64,000 bases of DNA from Flavobacterium eburneipallidum (GTDB lineage Bacteria; Bacteroidota; Bacteroidia; Flavobacteriales; Flavobacteriaceae). Below the pieces are notes generated by a model that made no database searches, was not told the origin of the DNA, and was given only the letters and a program-made list of their open reading frames with translations. The DNA lies in contig NZ_CP114291.2 of assembly GCF_027111355.2 (NCBI RefSeq), positions 2,046,001 to 2,110,000 on the forward strand, in the 5' to 3' direction. A program made the position numbers and the translations under genes. Within the stretch, counting starts at the first letter, position 1; each line of letters opens with the position of its first letter. Positions 34,446 through 42,550 of this stretch are shown piece after piece.

Positions 34446-34625
34446 ATGAAACTATTTATTTTGTACCAAACCGACAATTGGAAGTCCAAAGCATCAAGAG
34501 TGTGTTTTGGAGTTTTCGACACCAGAGCCAAAGCTATTGACAGCGCAAAATGGCAAGAATTATACAATCACAATTCAGAAGTGGTAGTTTTAGAAGTTAC
34601 GCTTAATCTATTTGAAGAAGTTTAA
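34446..34625 (+). CDS. Small cytosolic protein following the DUF6943-like gene
   Basis: The 59-aa protein starts MKLFILYQTDNWKSKASRVC and continues with a beta/alpha-looking FGVFDTRAKAIDSAKWQELY. The longer reading from 34317 overlaps the upstream gene and carries out-of-character sequence, so the ATG at 34446 is preferred. Probably co-transcribed with the gene at 34001. No family recognised. Confidence 0.6.
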   Translation: MKLFILYQTDNWKSKASRVCFGVFDTRAKAIDSAKWQELYNHNSEVVVLEVTLNLFEEV

Positions 34626-34636
34626 TTTTTAGCCAC

Positions 34637-34667
34637 AAAAAAAGCCCATTCCTTGCGGTTTGGGCTT
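34637..34667 (-). terminator. Terminator of the DUF5675 cassette
   Basis: Read on the minus strand, stem AAGCCCA/TGGGCTT (34642-34648 with 34661-34667) is followed by TTTTTTTG. Confidence 0.7.
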
Positions 34668-34708
34668 CAATATGGTCTAATCCAAAGGTCACCACAACTA
34701 GAATTAGA

Positions 34709-34885
34709 CTATTTTTTGTGCTTCTTGATTAAAATTTTGAGTACTAAAGATATTGTAAAACTAACAATCGCACCAACAGTAGCTAATACAATTGTTTTCA
34801 AAACATCCTCCGAATGTAAATTCGGTAAAACACTCAAAAATGTACCGCCAGCGGTACCAATTACAGTCGAATTACTGTGTTCCAT
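34709..34885 (-). CDS. Small membrane protein, last gene of the cassette
   Basis: The 58-aa protein (MEHSNSTVIGTAGGTFLSVL then VLATVGAIVSFTISLVLKIL) has one clear C-terminal membrane helix with a Lys-rich tail (KKHKK) and a weaker hydrophobic N-terminal stretch. Its start lies inside the end of the upstream 72-aa gene (14-bp overlap). The holin-like layout is suggestive only. Confidence 0.6.
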   Translation of the reverse strand: MEHSNSTVIGTAGGTFLSVLPNLHSEDVLKTIVLATVGAIVSFTISLVLKILIKKHKK

Positions 34886-35090
34886 CGGCTTTTTCGGTTG
34901 TCAATTGGCTAACTGCCGAAATAACACCTCCAGCAACCGCCAAATAACCTGCTACCGATGTAATAATGACTGGCAACGCAATTGGTGTTGCTAAAACAGT
35001 TCCGCCAACGGCGGCCAATGCCAAACCAATATTTCGAAGCACTTTGAAAAATTTTGGAGTTGGAGCTTTCGCTCTTTTTATTACATTCAT
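34872..35090 (-). CDS. Small hydrophobic protein with two helices
   Basis: The 72-aa protein has a basic start (MNVIKRAKAPTPKFFKVLRN) followed by two Gly/Ala/Val-rich hydrophobic segments (about 22-40 and 42-60). It overlaps the 58-aa gene by 14 bp and lies 12 nt downstream of the DUF5675 gene. Size and layout resemble small phage holins; the family is not recognised. Confidence 0.6.
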   Translation of the reverse strand: MNVIKRAKAPTPKFFKVLRNIGLALAAVGGTVLATPIALPVIITSVAGYLAVAGGVISAVSQLTTEKADGTQ

Positions 35091-35102
35091 AAATTAATGA
35101 AT

Positions 35103-35498
35103 TTAAGATTTAACAATCAATTCAATACTTTCGCCTTTATCCAAAGCTTTATAAACCAATTCTTTTAATTTAGCAAAAGCTTTTCGAGACATCAGCCCTA
35201 AACCTGGTCCAGAAAGTTTCGTTACTGGAGCAATACAACCATTCAATTCTAATAAAGCATTATTGGCAGGATGAAATAGAATTAGACTTCTGTTTTTTAC
35301 TTTCAAAACCTCCAAATGCCATTGAAATTTCTTGCTGTATCGTTTTTTTATCAAATATTTCCCTTCCGGAATGCAGGAAACTTTCGTTTCGTTATTTTTC
35401 CAAGGCAATTCAATGGTATTACAGGTGAATTTACCCTCGCATTCGAGTCTACCATTCGTTCCATCGGGGAAATAAGTTCTAGTTATCGAGAAAACCAT
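35103..35498 (-). CDS. DUF5675 family protein
   Basis: The 131-aa protein shows DUF5675 hallmarks: a start like FSITRTYFPDGTNGRLECEG, TIELPWKNNETKVSCIPEGK, the conserved His/Asn in LFHPANNALLELNGCIAP and GLGLMSRKAF. DUF5675 is frequent in phage-derived and mobile cassettes of Bacteroidota; I cannot assign a biochemical activity. Its ATG overlaps the upstream stop by one base (TAATG). Confidence 0.8.
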   Translation of the reverse strand: MVFSITRTYFPDGTNGRLECEGKFTCNTIELPWKNNETKVSCIPEGKYLIKKRYSKKFQWHLEVLKVKNRSLILFHPANNALLELNGCIAPVTKLSGPGLGLMSRKAFAKLKELVYKALDKGESIELIVKS

Positions 35499-36256
35499 TA
35501 TACACCGCTATCTACTTTCACAATCGATAATGGATTGTAAGAGCCATTTTTTAACGCATACATTTGACCATTTACCTCTTGGTAAAACTCCACTCCCAGA
35601 GCCAAAAACAAAGGTTTGGTACTGGCAGGAGTTACAGGATTTGAATGATTAATAGCAACCGAAGGATTGATATCCCAAGGCAAAATAGCCGTTTCTGAAT
35701 TGGAAGCAACAAAAGTTTCAGCTTCAAAATCAATTTCTGCACCTGCAGAAATAACTTTATAATGAGTAGCTCCACTAGGTGCAGCAATCATATTCAAAGG
35801 AACAAACGAAGCTAAATCAACAATAATATCACCCGTTACACGGTTGATAGTTGCCACAAAAGGAGCAAACAAGGTAGTCCCTAGTTTTCCACCAATGTTG
35901 AATTCAAAACCTGCTAAAAGTTCGGCTTCGCCATCAATTATATTTCGCAACCCTCTAACACTAGTGGTGTCAGCTTGGATAACTTTAACCATTTGTTGCG
36001 TCAAACGACTAACCATTCTACTGTCCGCAGAATTCAAAAGCAAGGCTCTAAATGCTGTTCTCAAAATCTTTCCAGCTTTTCCCGCTCGACCAAATTCAGA
36101 ACCATTTTCACGTGTTCTTTGAAACGCAGGATCGCTCGCAATTCTGCTCGCATCAATGCCGCCTTTTTCACGTGCCAAATGACCATCTTTGGTTTTGTAA
36201 AAAGTAATATCTCCGATAGTACCTTTCAATTTAATTATGCCTTTCTGTCTTGCCAT
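35498..36256 (-). CDS. Uncharacterised 252-aa cassette protein
   Basis: The protein starts MARQKGIIKLKGTIGDITFY followed by KTKDGHLAREKGG, a beginning I have seen in uncharacterised Bacteroidota proteins. The middle is helical (RENGSEFGRAGKAGKILRTA) and the C-terminal half is beta-rich, with Thr/Ser/Pro segments. No signal peptide or membrane helix. It is the first gene of the four-gene minus-strand cassette and probably sets its stoichiometry. A structural, phage-like role is speculative. Confidence 0.7.
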   Translation of the reverse strand: MARQKGIIKLKGTIGDITFYKTKDGHLAREKGGIDASRIASDPAFQRTRENGSEFGRAGKAGKILRTAFRALLLNSADSRMVSRLTQQMVKVIQADTTSVRGLRNIIDGEAELLAGFEFNIGGKLGTTLFAPFVATINRVTGDIIVDLASFVPLNMIAAPSGATHYKVISAGAEIDFEAETFVASNSETAILPWDINPSVAINHSNPVTPASTKPLFLALGVEFYQEVNGQMYALKNGSYNPLSIVKVDSGV

Positions 36257-36523
36257 AATTTCTAAAATTTAGATTAATAATTACTCTAAATCATCTTTCT
36301 GTTGCAACATCTTCCGATTGATTTCGAAACAAATTTTAAGCTATTTCAGAACAATAAAAAGGGGGAGGTGTCCGATATGTCCTAAAACGACACAAATGAC
36401 TCAATAGAGCATTAATAATCATTATTGAACGTCTTGAAATAATGATTAAATTGCACTAGTTTTAAAAAGAGACAGCAAGCTATCAGAAGTATAGCATAGC
36501 CTACTCAAAGCTATAGATAGAGT

Positions 36524-36727
36524 ATGAAAATACAAATTAAGAGAATATGTATCTATCCAAAAGACATTGAACGCATCACAGGCAAGAGTTACAGACAAAG
36601 CGCTCGAATGTTGCAAGCCATCAGAAAGAGCCTGAATAAGCTTGAAAATGAGTTAGTAACCATTGAAGAGTTCTGCCAGTATGCAGGTTTGAAAATTGAA
36701 CAAGTAGAACCGCTAATTTTTGGATGA
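36524..36727 (+). CDS. Small conserved DNA-binding-like protein
   Basis: The 67-aa protein (IKRICIYPKDIERITGKSYR then QSARMLQAIRKSLNKLENEL and EEFCQYAGLKIEQVEPLI) has two short helical units resembling HTH segments and matches a type of short protein common in flavobacterial genomes. It is followed by a hairpin terminator at 36773. It lies between the DUF5675 cassette and the right end of the island. Confidence 0.65.
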   Translation: MKIQIKRICIYPKDIERITGKSYRQSARMLQAIRKSLNKLENELVTIEEFCQYAGLKIEQVEPLIFG

Positions 36728-36772
36728 AAAGAAGAAACCAAAAAATAGAGAATAAATTTCCCTAGAATACCC

Positions 36773-36798
36773 AACTAGTTTAATAACTAGTTCATTTT
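36773..36798 (+). terminator. Terminator after the 67-aa gene
   Basis: Arms aactagtt (36773-36780 and 36785-36792) with loop taat, followed by cattttttt-like T run. Confidence 0.7.
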
Positions 36799-36889
36799 TT
36801 AGTATGAATTAATTGTAGATACATTTGGTCAATACCTTATTAATCAGTAAATTTACATTATAAGATTTAGTGATATTTGTATCTGTTTA

Positions 36890-36909
36890 AGGAGCAAAAT
36901 CGAGCCCCT
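36890..36909 (+). repeat. Candidate right attachment repeat (attR side)
   Basis: The 20-mer aggagcaaaatcgagcccct matches 81-100 in 18 of 20 positions and is followed at the same offset by TTTTA in both. It lies immediately outside the last island gene. Confidence 0.45.
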
Positions 36910-36950
36910 TATGTTTTAGACTAATATATTTTGCTATATATCAACGCATT

Positions 36951-36981
36951 GAGGATTAAGTTCTAATCCCTCATCGCCCAC
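36951..36981 (+). other. tRNA/tmRNA 3'-end-like fragment
   Basis: The stretch ends in TTCTAATCCCTC then ATCGCCCAC, shaped like a T-arm plus the 3' strand of an acceptor stem. The matching 5' strand (gtgggcg) is absent within 80 nt upstream, so it is not a complete gene. It may be a remnant left by integration into a tRNA or ssrA gene. Confidence 0.3.
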
Positions 36982-36983
36982 AA

Positions 36984-37016
36984 AAAACTCCTTAAGCAAT
37001 TAAGGAGTTTTTTTTT
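36984..37016 (+). terminator. Terminator at the right island edge
   Basis: Perfect stem aaactcctta / taaggagttt around gcaat, followed by nine T. Confidence 0.8.
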
Positions 37017-37178
37017 GCTTTTTTTTAATTCCAGTGTTCAAAAAAGGCGATCAATCCTAAAACCTGTGGAGTGATGAAAATTAAGCATAAATATTAGTTA
37101 GTTTAAAATGGAAGAGTTCTAATTGGGCAATCCCAAAAAAATCATTTAATTTAGCTTTCTCTATTAAATAATTAAGCC

Positions 37179-37613
37179 ATGAAACTAACTCCAATTATTA
37201 AAATTTTATTTCTCTTTTTGATTGTAAATCAATCGGTTTTGTCTCAAGAATTGAATGTTGAAAAAGAAAAATATACTATCGAAAATTGTGTCAATCATTT
37301 TGAGTTAGACAAAGCTATAAAAACCAAAGTTGGATACCAATATTGGTTTATTGATAAGAATTTTATTGATGGAAATACTATGAAGTTGAGTGTTGTGGGG
37401 CCTGGTTTATCCACACATCCGCCACACAAACACGTTGAAGAGGAGTTCTTTTTTATTATTGAAGGTACCGCTACTTTTTATTTAGACGGAAAAACAGTAA
37501 CGGCAGGAGCTTACACCAGTTTCTATTGTCCATCGAATGTGGAACATGGAATTAGCAATGCAGGAAATACGGAATTAAAATATTTGGTATTAAAAAAATA
37601 TGAAAAGAAATAG
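37179..37613 (+). CDS. Secreted cupin-domain protein
   Basis: The 144-aa protein has a signal peptide (to about residue 22, VLSQE) and one cupin fold at about 60-135: the metal-binding pattern HPPHKHVEEEFFFIIEG in the first motif and CPSNVEHGISNAG in the second. Small secreted cupins bind a metal and may act on or sense small molecules. It stands alone, ended by the perfect hairpin at 37625. Confidence 0.85.
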   Translation: MKLTPIIKILFLFLIVNQSVLSQELNVEKEKYTIENCVNHFELDKAIKTKVGYQYWFIDKNFIDGNTMKLSVVGPGLSTHPPHKHVEEEFFFIIEGTATFYLDGKTVTAGAYTSFYCPSNVEHGISNAGNTELKYLVLKKYEKK

Positions 37614-37624
37614 ATAATAGAACT

Positions 37625-37670
37625 AACACAAATTTTATCAATATTTAGATTGATAAAATTTGTGTTTTGA
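37625..37670. terminator. Bidirectional terminator between cupin and guaC
   Basis: A perfect 18-bp stem (37625-37642 with 37649-37666) with A and T runs on either side, serving two convergent genes. Confidence 0.85.
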
Positions 37671-37673
37671 AAT

Positions 37674-38714
37674 TTATTTATTGAAAATTACATTCTCTTG
37701 TTCTAAAACTCGAATAAAAGTAGTTCTCTTGGTAAGTTCTTTTAATTTGGATGCACCAACATAAGTACACGTACTTCTAATGCCGCCCAAAATATCTTTC
37801 AAGGTTATACTAACATTGCCTTTATATGGAATCTGAACTGTTTTTCCTTCGCTGGCACGGTATTCAGCCACACCACCAACGTGCTTGTTCATGGCTGTTT
37901 CTGAACTCATTCCATAGAATTTTTTATATTTTTCGCCTTCAATTTCAATTAATTCTCCGCCACTTTCGGTATGACCAGCGAGCATTCCGCCCAGCATTAC
38001 AAAATCGGCTCCTGCTCCAAAAGCTTTGGAAACATCGCCAGGTGTGGTGCATCCACCATCGCTAATGATGTGTCCACCCAAACCGTGAGCGGCATCGGCA
38101 CATTCGATAATGGCAGAAAGTTGCGGATAGCCCACACCTGTTTTTACCCTAGTAGTACAAACAGATCCTGGACCAATACCTACTTTTACAATATCAGCAC
38201 CAGCGAGTAATAATTCTTCGACCATTTCGCCAGTGACTACATTTCCGGCAATAATTACTTTGTCGGGATATTGTTTACGGGCTTGTTTTAGAAAAAGCAC
38301 AAAATGTTCTGAATAGCCATTGGCAACATCAATGCAAATGAATTTCAGTTGTGGATTTTGGTCGAATATTTCGCCCATTTTTTTGAAATCATTTTTGCTA
38401 GTTCCTGAACTTACAGCGATGTAATCCTGAATATTTTCGGGAGCATTTTTCATGAAATACGTCCATTGATCTACTGAATAGTGTTTGTGAATGGCTGTGA
38501 ATAAATTTTCTTTTGACAATGTTAGTGCCATTTCAAAAGTACCAACAGTATCCATATTTGCCGCCATAATGGGAACACCAGACCATGTAACGGAACTATG
38601 CAAAAACTTAAACTCTCTGGATAATGAAACTTCCGATCTACTCTTCAAAGTAGAGCGTTTGGGTCTTATCATAACATCTTTAAATCCTAATTTGAGTTCG
38701 GTTTCTATTCGCAT
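37674..38714 (-). CDS. guaC: GMP reductase
   Basis: From the ATG of [14 protein letters not shown] the protein is 346 aa, one shorter than E. coli GuaC. This start fits the family; the extra nine codons upstream (to 38741) do not. GMP reductase converts GMP to IMP with NADPH. The active-site Cys is Cys186 in GPGSVCTTR, at the same number as in E. coli, and [20 protein letters not shown] and [11 protein letters not shown] follow. It lacks the CBS domains of IMP dehydrogenase. Single gene, convergent with the cupin gene. Confidence 0.93.
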   Translation of the reverse strand: MRIETELKLGFKDVMIRPKRSTLKSRSEVSLSREFKFLHSSVTWSGVPIMAANMDTVGTFEMALTLSKENLFTAIHKHYSVDQWTYFMKNAPENIQDYIAVSSGTSKNDFKKMGEIFDQNPQLKFICIDVANGYSEHFVLFLKQARKQYPDKVIIAGNVVTGEMVEELLLAGADIVKVGIGPGSVCTTRVKTGVGYPQLSAIIECADAAHGLGGHIISDGGCTTPGDVSKAFGAGADFVMLGGMLAGHTESGGELIEIEGEKYKKFYGMSSETAMNKHVGGVAEYRASEGKTVQIPYKGNVSITLKDILGGIRSTCTYVGASKLKELTKRTTFIRVLEQENVIFNK

Positions 38715-38939
38715 AATACTATTGTTTTTAATGTCTAACAAATGTATTAATTTAATAAAAATTAGAACAGGAATTATCCTTAAAAGTTTGTTGATTATTT
38801 AATTGTTTTTCAATTATAAAACAATTTGATGCGAATAATTTATTTCAATTTAGTTTTTGTTAGTTTTTATAGAAATTAAAAAGAAGGTACGAAAACGAAA
38901 TTTCAATACTTTTTTATGATTTTGGATTGGATTTATTTC

Positions 38940-40172
38940 CTATTCGAACTTACGTTTTACAAACCAAATTGCTTCTAGACTTAAATTGATACCAATAGTA
39001 TGATAATTTTCTTTTATCAAGCTGTTGTTGGTTGTTCCTTTTTGACCATAAGAATAAGTAATATTTAATAACGAATGGGTGTAATCTATAGGTATTCCAA
39101 CGCCTAAACTGAACGATTTATTGATGATATTGTTATTGTTTATAGAGAGAAATCCATTATCGTAATTGGCTCCTGCAAAATAATGGATTTTGTCACTATA
39201 ATAGATGCTTTTTTCCTTTTTTACATAAGATAATCCCAAAGCAAATTTGTCTTGATTTTTGAATTCGCCATAGAAATTAGTTTGATTCGTACCGTTCCAA
39301 AGGCTTTTTTCATAATCAAAAGTAAGGTTGAATTTTTTGTTGAATCTTTTACTAAAACCTACTCCAAATTCAAAAGGCAAATAATAATCTGTTGCATCAT
39401 CGGTTACTGCGTCCTCTACATATTGAGTTTCGGTTTGGTTAGAGGTGGTTACTGATTGTGTTTTGGAAGCCGAGATATGGGCAGGTGATTTTAAGGTAAT
39501 TCCAAGTCTGAAAGTAGAATCGATTTTGATTTGATTGCCTAGTGTAAAACGAACTCCTTTGTAAAAATTCTTTTTGTCAATAGTAGTAATAGATTGTGCA
39601 ACAGTAAAATCTCGGATGTCATTGATAGTCCCAAAAAATAACGAAGAACTCAATCCTAAAGTAAAATTTTCATGAATTTTATAGCCATACGAAAGATCAA
39701 AATTATTCAATCCGCCATTGCTTTTTGCGTCCAACGTATAATATTCATTGCTATTTGCAATAGGAATTTGATAATTTGAAATCAAATAAGTGGCACTCGA
39801 ATAGGGTTTTAACGAAACACCAATTCCTGATTTTGATGTAATTGGAAAAGCGATAGCAATGTGCGAAAACTGGAAATTATTTCTTTTTTCACTATCCGAT
39901 TGACTAACATAATTGGTTTGAATTCCTTTCATTCCAATATCAAAAAAGAAGCTATTTTTGCCAATTAAGCCTAAAGATGCTGGGTTTTTGTTATTGATAA
40001 AAGAGTCCGAAGGCAAAGCAATTCCTGATGATCCAATGGATGGAAGCGAACCAAAATCAGTTTCATACAAACTTCCTAAACCATAAATAGAATAAGGAGA
40101 AGTCGCTACACTTTGAGCCATCAAACTAGCATATGTTGTGAGAAACAGGATAAACCAAAATTTGTTTTTCAT
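38940..40172 (-). CDS. Outer-membrane beta-barrel protein next to DUF4270 lipoprotein
   Basis: The 410-aa protein has a signal peptide ending near SLMAQ, followed by SPYSIYGLGSLYE and a series of alternating beta strands typical of a FadL/OmpP1-like or PorV-like barrel. It follows the DUF4270 gene by 1 nt on the minus strand, a fixed pair in many Flavobacteria. The function of the pair is unknown; a surface secretion or assembly role is possible. Confidence 0.75.
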   Translation of the reverse strand: MKNKFWFILFLTTYASLMAQSVATSPYSIYGLGSLYETDFGSLPSIGSSGIALPSDSFINNKNPASLGLIGKNSFFFDIGMKGIQTNYVSQSDSEKRNNFQFSHIAIAFPITSKSGIGVSLKPYSSATYLISNYQIPIANSNEYYTLDAKSNGGLNNFDLSYGYKIHENFTLGLSSSLFFGTINDIRDFTVAQSITTIDKKNFYKGVRFTLGNQIKIDSTFRLGITLKSPAHISASKTQSVTTSNQTETQYVEDAVTDDATDYYLPFEFGVGFSKRFNKKFNLTFDYEKSLWNGTNQTNFYGEFKNQDKFALGLSYVKKEKSIYYSDKIHYFAGANYDNGFLSINNNNIINKSFSLGVGIPIDYTHSLLNITYSYGQKGTTNNSLIKENYHTIGINLSLEAIWFVKRKFE

Positions 40173-40173
40173 G

Positions 40174-41511
40174 CTAATAGGAGATATAATATATTTTTAA
40201 TCTAATTTTATTTTCTGGATTTTTCTGATTCCCTAAAACGATTCGGTTTACGCCTTTAGAAATATTAGGAAATGTAAAAATCAAAGACGATTTGGTGCTA
40301 GTTGTTTTTTGCATTTCTTTGTATAGAAAAGCTCCTATGTTTATACTGTAACCAATGTTTTCGTTGAATTCGTCGGGTGTATTGTTCAACAAAGCCAATG
40401 CTGCAGAACCATCCGATCGGGTTAGGTATTTTGATATTCGATTCAAATTATCACTTTCATACACTTGCAAGGAATCTTTGATGGGAAACAATGCCGATGC
40501 ACTATTTTTTATAGGTTTGATAATCAATTCAGCATCGACAATGACTCCTTTTTTAGAAATGTATTTCAATTGGTTGAGATACGGAAAATCAATTCGACAC
40601 GCCAATCCAGTTCCTGATTGGATATAAGAACTATTGTTGGTCAAATTACTACTTAATTTATTTCTAGAATCAGGTAGGTTTTCAATTGCTGTACCAGTTC
40701 TATCCAATGTGATATTGTTGAATTGTTTGTCGATACCATTTAAGGTAAAATCCTTGGTCAAGGAATATTTAGAGTCACTATTGGTCTGTTTGTAATACAA
40801 TCGCATCAAACTAGTTGTGGTATAGCCAATTGCACTGTTTGAATTTGAAGCCGAAGATTTAATCACAATTCCTTTGAAATAATCGTTGAATTCATCGGCA
40901 TTGGTGATTTGGTTGTTTTTCAGTTTGGTAAACATATTTTTTCCAAAAGTGTCATCAATAGTGATATGAACCGAATCTTTTCCGATAGGTTTTGGATAAA
41001 AAGTTTTTGTGCCAATGCTATTGCTGCTGTGAATTAAAGTTGAATTGTTATAAAAACTATCATCATCCGTGTTGGGTTTTACTTTTTGAGTCAATTGATG
41101 AATGTTTATCGTTTGTTGCTTGGTCGTGTCACCATAATAATAACGATCGTATTTTAATATTACAGCTATCGAATCAAATACATAGTTATTGGTTTCAGTA
41201 TCCGAACTGCTCGTTCCTATGTAATAACTATCGGGAGTGAGTTCCATATAACTTTCAGATTTTACTTTTCCTAGAATTGGATCCGTGTAATTGCCAATTA
41301 AAACCCGACTTTGACTGGAGGTTACCAAAGAATCAAAATTAATGGTTGACATTTCTACGGTCAAGGTATCAATCAAAATCACTTTGTTATTGACACTCAA
41401 ATAATCAGAACCCACCACATATTCGCCCTCTAAATTGTCAGTTTGACAAGAGGTAAAAAGGGTTATGAAAAATAATAGGAACAAAATATACTTCATAATT
41501 TTTTTTCGCAA
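40174..41511 (-). CDS. DUF4270 lipoprotein
   Basis: The 445-aa protein has a lipoprotein signal with the lipobox Cys in LFTSCQTDN, so it is membrane-anchored. The DUF4270 family pattern is visible: DTLTVEMSTINFDSLVTSSQ, GNYTDPILGKVKSESYMELT and a long beta-rich body. The start at 41511 (MRKKIMKY) or six codons later is equally plausible. It is the first gene of a two-gene unit and is divergent from the Kelch/LytS-LytR operon. Confidence 0.85.
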   Translation of the reverse strand: MRKKIMKYILFLLFFITLFTSCQTDNLEGEYVVGSDYLSVNNKVILIDTLTVEMSTINFDSLVTSSQSRVLIGNYTDPILGKVKSESYMELTPDSYYIGTSSSDTETNNYVFDSIAVILKYDRYYYGDTTKQQTINIHQLTQKVKPNTDDDSFYNNSTLIHSSNSIGTKTFYPKPIGKDSVHITIDDTFGKNMFTKLKNNQITNADEFNDYFKGIVIKSSASNSNSAIGYTTTSLMRLYYKQTNSDSKYSLTKDFTLNGIDKQFNNITLDRTGTAIENLPDSRNKLSSNLTNNSSYIQSGTGLACRIDFPYLNQLKYISKKGVIVDAELIIKPIKNSASALFPIKDSLQVYESDNLNRISKYLTRSDGSAALALLNNTPDEFNENIGYSINIGAFLYKEMQKTTSTKSSLIFTFPNISKGVNRIVLGNQKNPENKIRLKIYYISY

Positions 41512-41723
41512 ATCTATATCCTGAAGCTACATTTCGAACTATAATATATACTAGTGGCAAATATGTATCTACTGAATTGCCTTAAAACACTACAACACTT
41601 CAAAACATCTCTATATTTTACTGAACGATGATTTAAGCCCATTCATCTATTGAAACTAGCCAACCATATATATTCTTTTTTTGCGATTAGAAACCTAGAT
41701 AGATTTGTTCCAATATTGATATA

Positions 41724-42539
41724 ATGAAAATAAGGAATACAATAAAAGGGTTGTTTTTTTGTGTGGTTTTTAATTTGAGTGCTCAAAATAATCTTTCGGT
41801 AGCGTTGGGAGTAAATACGCAACCAACCGAAAATATAAAAGTAAACCAAGTCAATTTAGGCGTTGATTATAGTCAAACATTTGGAACAAAGTTTAAGATT
41901 GAAAATGAATTAAAATACAATTCAACGAACATCAATTATTTCAACACGGATTTTTATAATTCATCAACTGCTTTGAGTGAGATGAGTAACAGATTAAGGT
42001 TTAGTTATTTGAAATCAGATAAAATGAATGTGAATTTTGAAATAGAACCTTTTATCGCTAGTGCGAATAATTTAAAAATTTCGGATATCGATGTATTAGG
42101 AGCCTTGAATGTTGATTTGATTTTGAGTGCCAATAAAATCATAACAGTAGGAGCGAGCAGGAACAATATTTTCGGAAAAACACTGATTTTACCAACATTG
42201 GCTTATTATTATGAATACAGCAAAAAGTTGAATTTCGTTGTTGGATTTCCAGAAACCAAGATGAGTTATTCTAATAATAGCAGAAATGTCTTTGCTTTAA
42301 AAAATGAATTCAACGGAAGTTTGTACCAATGGAATAATTCCTCAAAAGCGAGTTTTTCGCAATTCACAACGACATTAGAATTCGAACGCAATATGGACAA
42401 AAATTGGTTTGTAAGTTTCAAAGCAGGCTATGATTTCAATAAAAAATACTTGCTTTTAGACAGCTATAACAATACAACTACTGATTTTAATATCAAAGAC
42501 GGATACAATTTTGGAATAATAATTAAATATAAACATTAA
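41724..42539 (+). CDS. Exported beta-barrel-like protein
   Basis: The 271-aa protein has a signal peptide ending near FNLSAQNN. The body is amphipathic beta strands with aromatic ends, and the last residues (GYNFGIIIKYKH) fit an outer-membrane barrel. I recognise no named family with certainty; DUF6268 is a possibility. It is the first gene of the operon that continues with the Kelch lipoprotein 11 nt later. Confidence 0.7.
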   Translation: MKIRNTIKGLFFCVVFNLSAQNNLSVALGVNTQPTENIKVNQVNLGVDYSQTFGTKFKIENELKYNSTNINYFNTDFYNSSTALSEMSNRLRFSYLKSDKMNVNFEIEPFIASANNLKISDIDVLGALNVDLILSANKIITVGASRNNIFGKTLILPTLAYYYEYSKKLNFVVGFPETKMSYSNNSRNVFALKNEFNGSLYQWNNSSKASFSQFTTTLEFERNMDKNWFVSFKAGYDFNKKYLLLDSYNNTTTDFNIKDGYNFGIIIKYKH

Positions 42540-42550
42540 AACAATACATT

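Larger units (their letters stand above)
36728..37178. other. Right end of the island, non-coding
   Basis: This gap holds a terminator (36773-36798), the candidate right att repeat (36890-36909), a tRNA- or tmRNA-like 3' fragment (36951-36981) and a second terminator (36984-37016). No ORF is supported. Confidence 0.6.

Noticed and set aside
36860-36990. Complete tRNA gene at the right island end
   Set aside because: No 5' acceptor strand, D-arm or anticodon arm could be placed; T-loop is not canonical.
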